Shown here: positions 37,346 to 45,928 of the stretch, piece by piece | How positions within the stretch are numbered: the stretch's first letter is position 1 | How the letters are laid out: the number at the start of each line of letters is the position of its first letter | Assembly (NCBI GenBank): GCA_944320135.1 | Contig: CALUGI010000002.1 | Span: 1 to 64,000 of the forward strand | DNA length: 64,000 nt | Origin: an uncultured Phocaeicola sp. | GTDB lineage: Bacteria > Bacteroidota > Bacteroidia > Bacteroidales > Bacteroidaceae | Reading direction: 5' to 3' | Made by a program: the position numbers and the translations under genes | The notes under the pieces: model-generated | The model's input: the letters and a program-made list of their open reading frames with translations, nothing else | Told to the model about the DNA's origin: nothing | Databases searched by the model: none

Positions 37346-38656
37346 TTACCTCCCCACGCTGAAGCGCAAGCCCAACTGCAGGTTAAAATTGAAAGGATGC
37401 TCCTTGCGGATTGTCTCCACGCCGCTGTTGTCATCGAAATAGTAGGCCATGCCAGGCTCTACATACAGGCCGATTTGAGGATTGAAGTTCACCTGCGCGC
37501 CTACGGCCGCCGTCACGGACCATTGCAACGGGTCCACATCCATATCTTCGTCCCAGCTTCTGCCGCTGTTCACGTCCGTCGTTTTCAATTTGCCGGAAAC
37601 GCACTTCTCAACCGCTCCGCCTGCCGAAGCGTAAAAGGCGAAACGATTATTTTTCCATATCGAGCGTTGCACTTTCAGCGGAATCCCCACATAGTGAAGC
37701 CGCTGATCGTATTCCAAATAAGTCTTGGCGCCGGAACTCCAGTCTGTAGCCAGCATTGTGTATGTCAACCCTGTTTCCAAGGCCCAATCTTCGTTCCACG
37801 ACCAACGGAAAGATGCGCCGACAGTTACCGGCATGTGATGCTTTATATTGGTTTTCGCGGTATATCCCTGATTCTCATAGAAGTTTTGCACCAAAGCCGT
37901 TTCTTTGTCACTTACGGCCCCCGTCAGATTTCCCACTTGATAAGAAGATATTGCACCCATCCCCACCATTCCGTTGTAAGTGTTGGAGGAAGAATAAGGC
38001 ATGTTTCCGGCGAGAAGCCCTACCGAAAACTTCTCTTTGCCAGCATTGCCTTTGTTCGTTTTCAGCGAATACGCATTCTGCCGCATCTGCTTCCTGTCGG
38101 CAGCACGGCTGGCCTTCCGCACACGTTCTGCATCTGTCCGGCTGTCCGTTTGCCCGGCGTTCTGCTTTTCCGGAGAGGCGGACGAGGCCGGCATGTCTTC
38201 GTCGCGCGCTTCTTCTGTCTCAGGCTCAGACTGCACGTGCGGCAAAGAAGCGTTTTCCGCTTCTGCCGTCGGAGAAAGAGGACGAAGCGCGGCATCCTTC
38301 TTCATCCTGCGCGGCGAAGCGTCCGCCAACGCTTCTTCCGGCAATGTCTGATTCTCCGGCATCCCGCCTGCCCGCATCTGTTCTGCCGGAAGGGAAACGG
38401 CTTTCTGCACTGCCATATCCTGATTCTTGAAGTCGGCAGCGGGAGAAGTCCAGAACCATACAGACAAAGAAGACGCCAGCAGCGCCAGCACTGCCGCCGC
38501 CACATACCATCTTCTCCAGAACGGAATCGCTTTCACTTCAGAGGCATTCAACTCCCCTTCCAGCTCGTTCCACAGCCCATCGGGGAGAGGTTCGGAATAA
38601 CCTTCCATCCGTCTGCGCATGCTTTCAATCCACTTTTCCTCGTCCTTCGCCTTCAT
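37346..38656 (-). CDS. Dual membrane-spanning anti-sigma factor (Dma-type): cytoplasmic domain, TM helix, linker and outer-membrane beta-barrel
   Basis: The 436-aa protein has no signal peptide. Residues 1-48 are charged and cytoplasmic (KWIESMRRRMEGYSEPLPDGLW), as in anti-sigma starts. Residues 50-69 are one membrane helix (WYVAAAVLALLASSLSVWFW). Residues 70-205 are a long Pro/Ala/Glu/Ser-rich disordered linker. Residues 210-436 alternate like a small outer-membrane beta-barrel (PVTVGASFRWSWNEDWALETGLTY, LHYVGIPLKVQRSIW, GLYVEPGMAYYFDD, NFNLQLGLRFSVGR), ending in an aromatic/Arg-type strand. This is the architecture described for Dma proteins of B. thetaiotaomicron, which link an outer-membrane barrel to a cytoplasmic ECF sigma (Das) and affect vesicle formation. 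The start overlaps the sigma stop by 4 bases (ATGA), so the two are translationally coupled. Confidence 0.82.
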   Translation of the reverse strand: MKAKDEEKWIESMRRRMEGYSEPLPDGLWNELEGELNASEVKAIPFWRRWYVAAAVLALLASSLSVWFWTSPAADFKNQDMAVQKAVSLPAEQMRAGGMPENQTLPEEALADASPRRMKKDAALRPLSPTAEAENASLPHVQSEPETEEARDEDMPASSASPEKQNAGQTDSRTDAERVRKASRAADRKQMRQNAYSLKTNKGNAGKEKFSVGLLAGNMPYSSSNTYNGMVGMGAISSYQVGNLTGAVSDKETALVQNFYENQGYTAKTNIKHHMPVTVGASFRWSWNEDWALETGLTYTMLATDWSSGAKTYLEYDQRLHYVGIPLKVQRSIWKNNRFAFYASAGGAVEKCVSGKLKTTDVNSGRSWDEDMDVDPLQWSVTAAVGAQVNFNPQIGLYVEPGMAYYFDDNSGVETIRKEHPFNFNLQLGLRFSVGR

Positions 38657-39204
38657 GAATAATATTGTTCTTTTCTATATTCTCTTATTTTTTTCATCAT
38701 CAGCGTCTTCGCCCGATAGAACTGCGACGATGACGTATGCTCCGTTATGCCCAGCATGTTTGCAATCTCCTTGTGGCTTTTTCCCTCGAATACGTACAGG
38801 TTGAAAACGGTACGGTATCCTTCGGGCAACGCCGCGATCATTTTCATCAAAACCGGGCGCGGAATCTCTTCAACGCCCTCGTCTTTTTCCTGAACGTCGG
38901 GGAGTTCTTCCATAAGCACTTCCTGCTGGGAAATCTGGACGTGCTTCCGCAAATATCCCAGCGCCTCGTTCACCATCACCTTCGACAGCCATGCCTTCAA
39001 CGAGCCGGGCCCTTGGTAAGCAAACTGCCCGATGGACTGGAACACGCGGAGGAATCCGTCGTGCAGCACGTCCCTCGCCGATTCCCTGTCGCCGATATAA
39101 CGAAGACAAATCGCCAACAACGAACCACCGTACCGCTCGTACAACTCCTTCCGAGCCTGATTGTCCGCTTGCTTGCACTTAAACGCTAATTCTTCTTCCG
39201 TCAT
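38653..39204 (-). CDS. ECF sigma factor paired with a Dma-type anti-sigma
   Basis: The 183-aa protein has sigma region 2 (LAICLRYIGDRESARDVLHDGFLRVFQSI, LKAWLSKVMVNEALGYLRK) and region 4 (YRTVFNLYVFEGKSHKEIANMLGITEHTSSSQFYRAKTLM). It overlaps the downstream anti-sigma gene by ATGA. A -7 element at 39245-39252 drives it, so the pair may be expressed constitutively and held inactive by the anti-sigma. Its target promoters are unknown; the divergent NigD-like gene 150 bases upstream is one candidate. Confidence 0.92.
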   Translation of the reverse strand: MTEEELAFKCKQADNQARKELYERYGGSLLAICLRYIGDRESARDVLHDGFLRVFQSIGQFAYQGPGSLKAWLSKVMVNEALGYLRKHVQISQQEVLMEELPDVQEKDEGVEEIPRPVLMKMIAALPEGYRTVFNLYVFEGKSHKEIANMLGITEHTSSSQFYRAKTLMMKKIREYRKEQYYS

Positions 39205-39244
39205 GTCCGGCCAATGGTGCTTTGATTAATAAATGATTGGACTG

Positions 39245-39252
39245 CAAAAATA
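39245..39252 (-). promoter_or_regulatory. -7 element for the ECF sigma/anti-sigma pair
   Basis: Reads TATTTTTG on the minus strand, full match to TAnnTTTG, about 40 bases before the sigma ATG. Confidence 0.5.
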
Positions 39253-39312
39253 CTGCACCGATTTCAAGTTTTTTTCTTATTAGACTGTTTTAACAAAAGC
39301 AAAAGCAGTAAA

Positions 39313-39334
39313 ACGGGCTTGAAGCCCATTTTTT
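39313..39334 (+). other. Terminator-like hairpin in the leader of the NigD-like gene
   Basis: GGGCTT and AAGCCC (within 39314-39326) form a tight stem with a one-base loop, followed by ATTTTTTG, 20 bases before the ATG. No rightward gene precedes it, so it is either a leader attenuator or a mark of a short leader RNA. Confidence 0.35.
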
Positions 39335-39353
39335 GTATAAAAAGACAAAAGGG

Positions 39354-40085
39354 ATGGCTTTAAATTGCAAAGATATTACAACAACGATTCTCATCTTGTC
39401 GGCCTGCCTCTTCCAATCGTGCGCAAACGACAAAAGCGAGGACATATACATGGGAACCGGTTCGTACTCGACGTTGGGAACCATCGTCGAAACAGACGGG
39501 CTGCTCATCGAATCAGACATATACGGGTTGTTGGCTCCGGCCAACGCCGAGCAGTTTGTCAATCCCGAAACAGACACTGTCGGGCAAAGGGCATTGCTGG
39601 AATTCGCCTTTGAAGAACAAACTTCCGAGACTTCCTCCGATGGCATCCGGCCGATACAGCTGTCACGTTTCTACAAAGTTTTGACAAAAAGAGCAGACGA
39701 CATCAGAAACTCCGGCCAAGGTTTCTCAGACAATGCGGCGAAACAATATGGAAGCAATCCGATTGAAATCAGCGCCGCCTCAATCAGCAAACATCATTTG
39801 AACGTACAATACTATATTTTAGGACACAATACGGAAGACATTCCCCACCGTATCAGTTTAGTGCTGACCAACGAAAGTTCGCTTGACGAAGACGGACTGA
39901 TACGTGCAGAATTGCGCCACGATGCGAACGGGGACTTGCAGAAAGAAACGTTCTGGGGTGTCGTATCTTTTACGCTGTCTGACATACCGGAATGCAGCGA
40001 CCCGAAATTTGAAGGGTTCCGCATCGTGTACCACAATGCGGAAGGCGCATCGCAAGAATACATCGCCGCCCGTCACCCCACATAA
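39354..40085 (+). CDS. NigD-like lipoprotein
   Basis: The 243-aa product starts with a lipoprotein signal (TTTILILSACLFQSC). Residues 40-105 match the NigD N-terminal OB-type domain: YSTLGTIVETDGLLIESDIYGLL then VGQRALLEFAF. The second half matches the NigD C-terminal domain: AASISKHHLNVQYYILG, HRISLVLTN, ELRHDANGD and GVVSFTLSDI. NigD-like proteins are common in Bacteroides; some lie beside bacteriocin genes, but their function is unknown. ATG 39354 was preferred to the TTG at 39333. The 3' end overlaps the convergent fmt gene by 13 bases. It diverges from the ECF sigma gene. Confidence 0.83.
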   Translation: MALNCKDITTTILILSACLFQSCANDKSEDIYMGTGSYSTLGTIVETDGLLIESDIYGLLAPANAEQFVNPETDTVGQRALLEFAFEEQTSETSSDGIRPIQLSRFYKVLTKRADDIRNSGQGFSDNAAKQYGSNPIEISAASISKHHLNVQYYILGHNTEDIPHRISLVLTNESSLDEDGLIRAELRHDANGDLQKETFWGVVSFTLSDIPECSDPKFEGFRIVYHNAEGASQEYIAARHPT

Positions 40086-41050
40086 GAGCCTTCCGCGTAA
40101 CGGTAGCCTTTCAGAAAGTCAGCGACTTCCATTCGTTTCTTCCCGGCCAGCTGCAAGGAAAGCACATTCAGATAACCGTCGGAAACGGCAATGCGGAAAT
40201 AAGTCTTCTTGTCAGTGCATACTGTCCCCGGTTTTTCCGAATGCACTGCAAACATCTTTTCCGTTTCAAAAAGTTTCAGCGTGACCGCCAGTCCTTCTCC
40301 CTCATGCAGTTCTGTCCACGCGCCCGGATAAGGGGAAAGCCCTCTTATCAAATCATATATCCGCTTCACCCCTTGCCCCCAATCAATACGGCAAGTTTCC
40401 TTGAAAATCTTCGGAGCCGGACGCAATTCCGACGCCTCCGCCTTCACAAGAGCTTCTTGCGGAATGGTTTTCACGGTGCCTGCCAATATTGCATCCACCG
40501 TTTTCAACACAAGGCCTCCCCCCAGGTTCATCAGTTTGTCGTACACAACTCCCACATTGTCGGTATCCGCGATAGGGACACGCACCTGATCGATGATTTC
40601 TCCGGTGTCTATCTCATGCTTCAGGAAGAACGTAGTGATTCCTGTTTCCGTTTCTCCATTGATTACCGCCCAGTTGATGGGGGCTGCTCCGCGATACTGC
40701 GGAAGCAACGAAGCGTGGAGGTTGAACGTCCCCAAACGGGGCATATTCCACACAACCTCCGGCAACATGCGAAATGCCACCACGATTTGCAAATCAGCCT
40801 GCAGCGAACGCAGTTCTTCCACAAAAGCCTCATCTTTCAACTTCTCCGGCTGAAGCACCTTCAAGCCTTGCGACACGGCATACTGCTTCACAGGGCTGGG
40901 CTGAAGCACGCTCCCGTGCCTCCCCATCGGCTTGTCGGGCATAGTGATGACCCCCACCACATTATACCCGCCTTCTACCAGACGCTTCAGGCTCTCCACG
41001 GCAAAATCCGGAGTGCCCATATACACAATCCTCAAATCCTCCTTCTTCAT
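40073..41050 (-). CDS. fmt: Methionyl-tRNA formyltransferase
   Basis: The 325-aa enzyme formylates Met-tRNA(fMet) with 10-formyl-THF for translation initiation. Motifs: RIVYMGTPDFAVESLKRL at the start, VITMPDKPMGR, the catalytic NLHASLLPQYRGAAPINWAVINGE, and HEIDTGEIIDQ, followed by the C-terminal OB domain. ATG 41050 is chosen; the open frame extends 13 codons upstream into the ClC gene. It lies 19 bases downstream of the ClC gene. Confidence 0.95.
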   Translation of the reverse strand: MKKEDLRIVYMGTPDFAVESLKRLVEGGYNVVGVITMPDKPMGRHGSVLQPSPVKQYAVSQGLKVLQPEKLKDEAFVEELRSLQADLQIVVAFRMLPEVVWNMPRLGTFNLHASLLPQYRGAAPINWAVINGETETGITTFFLKHEIDTGEIIDQVRVPIADTDNVGVVYDKLMNLGGGLVLKTVDAILAGTVKTIPQEALVKAEASELRPAPKIFKETCRIDWGQGVKRIYDLIRGLSPYPGAWTELHEGEGLAVTLKLFETEKMFAVHSEKPGTVCTDKKTYFRIAVSDGYLNVLSLQLAGKKRMEVADFLKGYRYAEGSYVG

Positions 41051-41069
41051 ATCTTGTTCCTTTCGTTTC

Positions 41070-42869
41070 TTATTCGGCCGACAAATCAACCATCATCTGT
41101 CGGTAAGTGCTCAACACTTTCGATTTCGACACGCATCCGATATACTTGTTGCCCTCGTCTACCACAGGCAAATTCCACGAATTGGTCGAATCGAACTTTT
41201 CCATTACCGCTTCCATCGAATCGGTTGTAATGATTCTTGCTTGAGGAACGACCATAAAATCGCTCACATGATAGCGGTGATACAGTTCCTGCCGGAAGAT
41301 AATGTTCCGAATGTCGTCCAACACAACCACCCCAATCAGCTCTTTCCTCGCATCAACCACAGGAAAAAGATTGCGCCCCGACTGAGAAATCGTTTTAACC
41401 ATCTGGCCCAAGTCCATATCCGGACGCACAGTGAGGAAGTCCGTTTCAATCACGCTCTCCATATTCATCAAAGTCAACACAGCCTTGTCCTTATGATGCG
41501 TAATCAGTTCGCCGCTTTTGGCCAGACGCATGGAATAAATGCTGTGCGGCTCAAATACGATAATGGTAAGGTAAGCGCAAACCGACACAATCATCAGCGG
41601 AAGAAACAAACCGTATCCTCCCGTCAGCTCGGCAATGAGGAAAACTCCTGTCAACGGCGCGTGCATCACGCCCGACATAAGTCCTGCCATACCCATCAGA
41701 GCAAAATTCTTTTCAGGAATGTATGTGTTGCCTATATTGAACTGATTGCATACATACGAAAACACGAAACCAGCGATGCAGCCCAAGAACAGGCTCGGAG
41801 CGAAAATACCGCCGCAGCCCCCGCCGCCGTTCGTCGCACTTGAAGCAAACACCTTGAACAAAACAATCAACACCAAATAAAGCACCAACAGACGGGCGTT
41901 GCCATAAAACAACGAATTGTTCATTACCGTCTCCCAATCAGCGTTGGATGTTCCGTTGAGCAGAAGCGAAATGGTATCATATCCTTCACCGTAAAGGGGA
42001 GGAAAGAGAAATATCAACACGCTCAGCATCGCGCTGCCGATAAGGAACTTCATATATGGATTCCGGTAGCGTCTGAAGATATTTTCAATCCAGTTCATCG
42101 AACGGGTGAAGTACCAGGCCACCAACCCGCAGAAGACACCCAACGCAATAGCATACGGAATGCGATCCAACGAGAACGGATAATCAAGGTGAAACTGGAA
42201 CATGGCTTCCGTCCCGGTAAGCAGATAAGAAACAGAAGCGGCCGTTACGCTTGTGATGAGCAGCGGAAGCAGAAAAGCCATCGTCAGATCCATCATCAAC
42301 ACTTCCAGAGTGAACACAACGCCTGCAATGGGAGCCTTGAATATGCCGGACACGGCACCTGCCGCACCGCACCCTACCAACAGCATCAGCGTCTTGTGAT
42401 CCATACGGAACATGCTTCCCAAATTGGAACCGATGGCAGAGCCCGTCAGCACAATCGGGGCCTCCGCACCTACCGAACCTCCGAAACCGATGGTAATGGC
42501 GGAAGCGCACACCGACGACCAGACGTTGTGTTTCTTGATGCGGCTCTGCTTGCGCGATATTGCATACAGGATTTTCGTCACACCGTGGCTGATGTCGTCA
42601 CGCACGATTTTCCGGATAAACAGACCCGTCACGAAGATTCCGACCACAGGATAAACCAAATACAGCCAGTTGGCTCCCGTTGTATCGAAATTCTCGGTCA
42701 GAAATTCCTTGATGTATTCCACCAGAAACTTCAGAACGTATGCCGCCAATGCCGTAAAAATGCCTACAAGAAAACTCAGAATCAGGACGAACTGCTTGTC
42801 TTTTATATGCTTTTCCCTCCAGACCAGAAGGTTTTGGAGGAAATTGTTTGTCTCATCAGCTATTTTCAT
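41070..42869 (-). CDS. ClC-family chloride channel or antiporter with CBS domains
   Basis: The 599-aa inner-membrane protein has about ten hydrophobic segments over residues 25-430. Selectivity-filter regions are visible: FGGSVGAEAPIVLTGSAIGS, GIFKAPIAGVVFTLEVL, and GGGGCGGIFAPSLFLGCIAG. The last 140 residues hold two CBS domains (from VIETDFLTVRPDMDLGQM and from VPQARIITTDSMEAVMEKF), which often bind adenine nucleotides. Position equivalent to the proton Glu cannot be set by eye, so channel versus Cl-/H+ exchange is open. ATG 42869 fits; a longer frame runs into tsaC. It lies in a tsaC-ClC-fmt unit. Confidence 0.92.
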   Translation of the reverse strand: MKIADETNNFLQNLLVWREKHIKDKQFVLILSFLVGIFTALAAYVLKFLVEYIKEFLTENFDTTGANWLYLVYPVVGIFVTGLFIRKIVRDDISHGVTKILYAISRKQSRIKKHNVWSSVCASAITIGFGGSVGAEAPIVLTGSAIGSNLGSMFRMDHKTLMLLVGCGAAGAVSGIFKAPIAGVVFTLEVLMMDLTMAFLLPLLITSVTAASVSYLLTGTEAMFQFHLDYPFSLDRIPYAIALGVFCGLVAWYFTRSMNWIENIFRRYRNPYMKFLIGSAMLSVLIFLFPPLYGEGYDTISLLLNGTSNADWETVMNNSLFYGNARLLVLYLVLIVLFKVFASSATNGGGGCGGIFAPSLFLGCIAGFVFSYVCNQFNIGNTYIPEKNFALMGMAGLMSGVMHAPLTGVFLIAELTGGYGLFLPLMIVSVCAYLTIIVFEPHSIYSMRLAKSGELITHHKDKAVLTLMNMESVIETDFLTVRPDMDLGQMVKTISQSGRNLFPVVDARKELIGVVVLDDIRNIIFRQELYHRYHVSDFMVVPQARIITTDSMEAVMEKFDSTNSWNLPVVDEGNKYIGCVSKSKVLSTYRQMMVDLSAE

Positions 42870-42880
42870 CGCTCCAACGT

Positions 42881-43447
42881 TTACTCCCTGATGATTTTCA
42901 CCTCGCCGCCCTTGCCGAGCTTGATAATGCTCGAAGGTTTGGAATGCCCTGTTTCGTTGCGGCGGCAATCCACCACATAGTCTACCGCCTGCTTAATTTC
43001 ATCGCTGATTTCGCTGAACACGGCCGGCGACGGCTGTCCGCTGATATTGGCCGAAGTGGAAACGACCGGCTTGCGGAAAGCGAAACAAAGTTGTTTGGAA
43101 AATTCTTCGGCCGTCACGCGAATACCCACCGTTCCGTCTGCCGCAATCAGGTTCGGAGCCAAGTTCTTCGCTCCGTCATAAATAATAGTCAACGGCTTGT
43201 CGGTCATTTCCATCAAATCCCATGCCACTTCAGGAACATCTTCCACATACGACTCCACTTTCACGGGACTGTCGACCAACACCAGCATCGCTTTGCTGTC
43301 AGCCCGCCGCTTTATTTCAAAAACCCGTTTCACGGCCTCTTCATTCGTTGCGTCGCATCCTATTCCCCAAACCGTATCGGTAGGATAAAGGATGACTCCG
43401 CCATTACGCATGACCTCGCACGCTTTTCTGATTTCATCTTTCATCAT
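42881..43447 (-). CDS. tsaC: Threonylcarbamoyl-AMP synthase (Sua5/YrdC/YciO)
   Basis: The 188-aa protein is a single YrdC domain: GGVILYPTDTVWGIGCDATNEEAVKRVFEIKRR, then the SAT-type phrase KPLTIIYDGA, IRVTAEEF and KPVVSTSANISGQPSP. It makes threonylcarbamoyl-AMP for the t6A37 modification of tRNA. It lacks the C-terminal Sua5 domain. Two Met codons start the frame. It is the first gene of the leftward tsaC-ClC-fmt unit and diverges from dinB. Confidence 0.9.
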   Translation of the reverse strand: MMKDEIRKACEVMRNGGVILYPTDTVWGIGCDATNEEAVKRVFEIKRRADSKAMLVLVDSPVKVESYVEDVPEVAWDLMEMTDKPLTIIYDGAKNLAPNLIAADGTVGIRVTAEEFSKQLCFAFRKPVVSTSANISGQPSPAVFSEISDEIKQAVDYVVDCRRNETGHSKPSSIIKLGKGGEVKIIRE

Positions 43448-43506
43448 AACTTTTCCGTCGTTAAGTAAAAGCCTTCCGGCAGACGGCCTTCGCCGCCTTC
43501 AGCGGG

Positions 43507-43514
43507 CAAAAATA
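43507..43514 (-). promoter_or_regulatory. -7 element for tsaC
   Basis: Reads TATTTTTG on the minus strand, full match to TAnnTTTG, about 60 bases before the tsaC start. Confidence 0.5.
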
Positions 43515-43549
43515 CAAATGATTTTTAGGATAACCCAAGAAAGTTTGAT

Positions 43550-43557
43550 TAATTTTG
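43550..43557 (+). promoter_or_regulatory. -7 element for dinB
   Basis: TAATTTTG matches TAnnTTTG, 24 bases before the ATG at 43581, which argues against the much longer upstream frame. I see no obvious LexA-type palindrome. Confidence 0.55.
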
Positions 43558-43580
43558 CCGAAAACCCTCCGCAGAGCTTT

Positions 43581-44690
43581 ATGGACACATTCAGAAAAAT
43601 CATTCATATCGACATGGATGCTTTCTACGCATCGGTGGAGCAGCGCGACAATCCCGAACTGAGGGGCAAGCCCATAGCCGTGGGACACGCCGAACAGCGG
43701 GGCGTGGTGGCGGCCGCCAGCTACGAGGCGAGAAAGTTCGGCGTACATTCGGCCATGTCGTCGGCAAGGGCGAAAGCGCTGTGTCCGCAACTCATCTTCG
43801 TACACGGGAGAATGGACATATATAAAAAGGTGTCTGCGCAGATTCACGAGATATTCCACGAATACACGGACTTGATTGAGCCGCTCTCGTTAGACGAGGC
43901 GTTTTTGGACGTTACGGACAACAAGAAGCATATCGAACTGGCGGTGGACATCGCGCGGGAAATCAAACGGCGCATCCGCGAAGATCTCCATTTAGTGGCC
44001 TCCGCCGGAGTGTCTTACAACAAGTTTCTGGCGAAAGTGGCTTCCGATTACCGCAAACCCGACGGACTATGCACCATCCATCCCGACCAGGCCGCCGACT
44101 TTATCGACCGGCTTCCCATCGAATCATTTTGGGGAGTGGGGCCGGTCACCGCCAAGAAGATGCACAAGTTAGGCGTCTTCAACGGCAAGACTTTGCGCGA
44201 ATGCTCGCTCGACATGCTGCAGCGCCAGTTCGGAAAGGCGGGAATCATTTACTACAATTTCGCGCGCGGAATCGACGACCGCCCCGTGGAGCCTGTCCGC
44301 ATACGCAAGTCAATCGGATGCGAACATACGCTCGAAAAAGACATTTCGCTGCAGTCGGCGGTTATCATCGAACTGTATCACGTGGCTTGCGAACTGACAG
44401 CGCGGCTGAAAGCGAAAGGATTCAAAGGATACACCCTTACACTCAAAGTGAAGTTCAACGACTTCACGCAAATCACACGCAGCCAAAGCACTGCCTATCC
44501 GCTGCACGAACTGAAAGAAATCCTGCCGATAGCCAAACGTCTGATGAAAGAGGTTGACTACGCCACCCACCCCGTCCGTCTGATCGGCCTCTCCGTGTCA
44601 AATCCGAAAGAAGAACACGACTGGCCGCCGGAGAAGGCTCCCGGATGGGTGCAGCTGGAATTCGACTTCAAAGAGAACGGCCCTGCCTGA
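43581..44690 (+). CDS. dinB: DNA polymerase IV (Y family)
   Basis: The 369-aa polymerase performs error-prone translesion synthesis. Catalytic motifs: IIHIDMDAFYASVEQRDNPELRGKPIAVG, SLDEAFLDVT (metal acids), YNKFLAKVASDYRKPDGL and GVGPVTAKKMHKLGV (helix-hairpin-helix), followed by the little-finger domain. The end, PPEKAPGWVQLEFDFKE, contains a QLEFDF motif that fits a beta-clamp-binding peptide (Q-L-x-L/F). ATG 43581 is supported by a -7 element. Confidence 0.94.
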   Translation: MDTFRKIIHIDMDAFYASVEQRDNPELRGKPIAVGHAEQRGVVAAASYEARKFGVHSAMSSARAKALCPQLIFVHGRMDIYKKVSAQIHEIFHEYTDLIEPLSLDEAFLDVTDNKKHIELAVDIAREIKRRIREDLHLVASAGVSYNKFLAKVASDYRKPDGLCTIHPDQAADFIDRLPIESFWGVGPVTAKKMHKLGVFNGKTLRECSLDMLQRQFGKAGIIYYNFARGIDDRPVEPVRIRKSIGCEHTLEKDISLQSAVIIELYHVACELTARLKAKGFKGYTLTLKVKFNDFTQITRSQSTAYPLHELKEILPIAKRLMKEVDYATHPVRLIGLSVSNPKEEHDWPPEKAPGWVQLEFDFKENGPA

Positions 44691-44712
44691 AAACGAGGCC
44701 CCGCTTCTATAA

Positions 44713-44772
44713 AACCCCCGCCGCCTTGCGGAGAAAGTGCGCGCGCATTCTTTCCGCAAGACGGCGGGGGTT
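44713..44772. terminator. Bidirectional terminator between dinB and mrp
   Basis: AACCCCCGCCGCCTTGCGG (44713-44731) pairs with CCGCAAGACGGCGGGGGTT (44754-44772), one mismatch. On the minus strand it is followed by TTTT, so it fits best as the mrp terminator. Confidence 0.82.
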
Positions 44773-44793
44773 GCCCATAATTATGTGTCTCCG

Positions 44794-45894
44794 TCATTTA
44801 TGCGTATGCACAATCTCGGTAGGCGCCAGTTCTGCGTTCCTTTTTTCGGTTTGGGCCACCACGTTACGGGCCAGACCGATGAAAGCCTGTCCGGTCAGCG
44901 AATTTTCGTCGAGCGCCACAGGAGTCCCCTTGTCGCCGTTCTCGCAAATGCTCTGCACGATAGGTATCTGCCCCAACAGCGGCACGTGAAGTTCTTCGGC
45001 CAGCCGTTTCGTGCCTTCTTTCCCGAACAAGTAATATTTGTTTTCCGGAAGTTCTGCAGGAGTAAACCATGACATATTCTCCACAAGTCCGAGGATGGGC
45101 ACGTTCACTTTGTCGTTCATATACATGTTGATGCCTTTTCGAGCGTCGGCAAGGGCCACCTCCTGCGGAGTGCTCACGATGACCGCTCCCGTGATTGCCA
45201 GCGTTTGGAGCAAAGTCAGATGGATATCGCTCGTGCCCGGAGGGGTGTCGATTACGAAATAATCCAAATCGCCCCATTCGGCGTCGCCCACTAACTGCTT
45301 CAGCGCATTGCTTGCCATGCCTCCGCGCCACAAAGTTGCCTGGTCGGGGTTGACAAAAAAGCCGATAGACAACAGCTTGATTCCGTACTTTTCAATAGGA
45401 AGAATCATGTCGCGCCCGTTGACTTCCTCGGCATACGGACGGGCATCTTCTACCTGAAACATCTTCGGAACCGACGGGCCGAAAATGTCCGCATCCAGCA
45501 GACCGACCTTATAGCCCAACTTCGACAAAGCTACGGCAAGATTGACTGCAACGGTCGATTTCCCTACTCCCCCCTTTCCGGAAGACACGGCTATGACGTT
45601 CTTCACCTGCGGCAGCATCTTGCCGGGTTCCGGACGCGCCGCCTGCCTGCTTTCCGTGGCGATGGTCACTTCCACGTCTTTCGACACGTATGTATGGACA
45701 GCCGTCTCCGCCGACTTCACGACCGATTTCATGAACGGGTCGGTCGGCTTGTCGAATATCAGCGAGAAGCTGACCTTCATGCCGTCGATGCGGAGATTGT
45801 CGGCCACCATCTCCGCCTCCACCAAATTCTTCCCGTTTCCGGGATAACGCACCGTAGCCAATGCGTCAAGAATCAACTTTGGATATAAAGTCAT
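44794..45894 (-). CDS. Mrp/NBP35-family iron-sulfur carrier ATPase
   Basis: The 366-aa cytoplasmic protein has an N-terminal DUF59/MIP18 domain (residues 5-85) and a P-loop ATPase domain beginning KNVIAVSSGKGGVGKSTVAVNLA (deviant Walker A), with GLLDADIFGPSVP, YFVIDTPPGTSD and VENMSW. Such proteins bind and transfer Fe-S clusters. At the place where ApbC/NBP35 carry a CPxC pair this one reads ENMSWFTPAELPEN, so the usual bridging cysteines are missing; I believe this form is common in Bacteroidetes. It follows trmB by 34 bases. Confidence 0.9.
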   Translation of the reverse strand: MTLYPKLILDALATVRYPGNGKNLVEAEMVADNLRIDGMKVSFSLIFDKPTDPFMKSVVKSAETAVHTYVSKDVEVTIATESRQAARPEPGKMLPQVKNVIAVSSGKGGVGKSTVAVNLAVALSKLGYKVGLLDADIFGPSVPKMFQVEDARPYAEEVNGRDMILPIEKYGIKLLSIGFFVNPDQATLWRGGMASNALKQLVGDAEWGDLDYFVIDTPPGTSDIHLTLLQTLAITGAVIVSTPQEVALADARKGINMYMNDKVNVPILGLVENMSWFTPAELPENKYYLFGKEGTKRLAEELHVPLLGQIPIVQSICENGDKGTPVALDENSLTGQAFIGLARNVVAQTEKRNAELAPTEIVHTHK

Positions 45895-45928
45895 AATCGT
45901 TTATTTTTAATATGTTGTCGCCAAAGAG

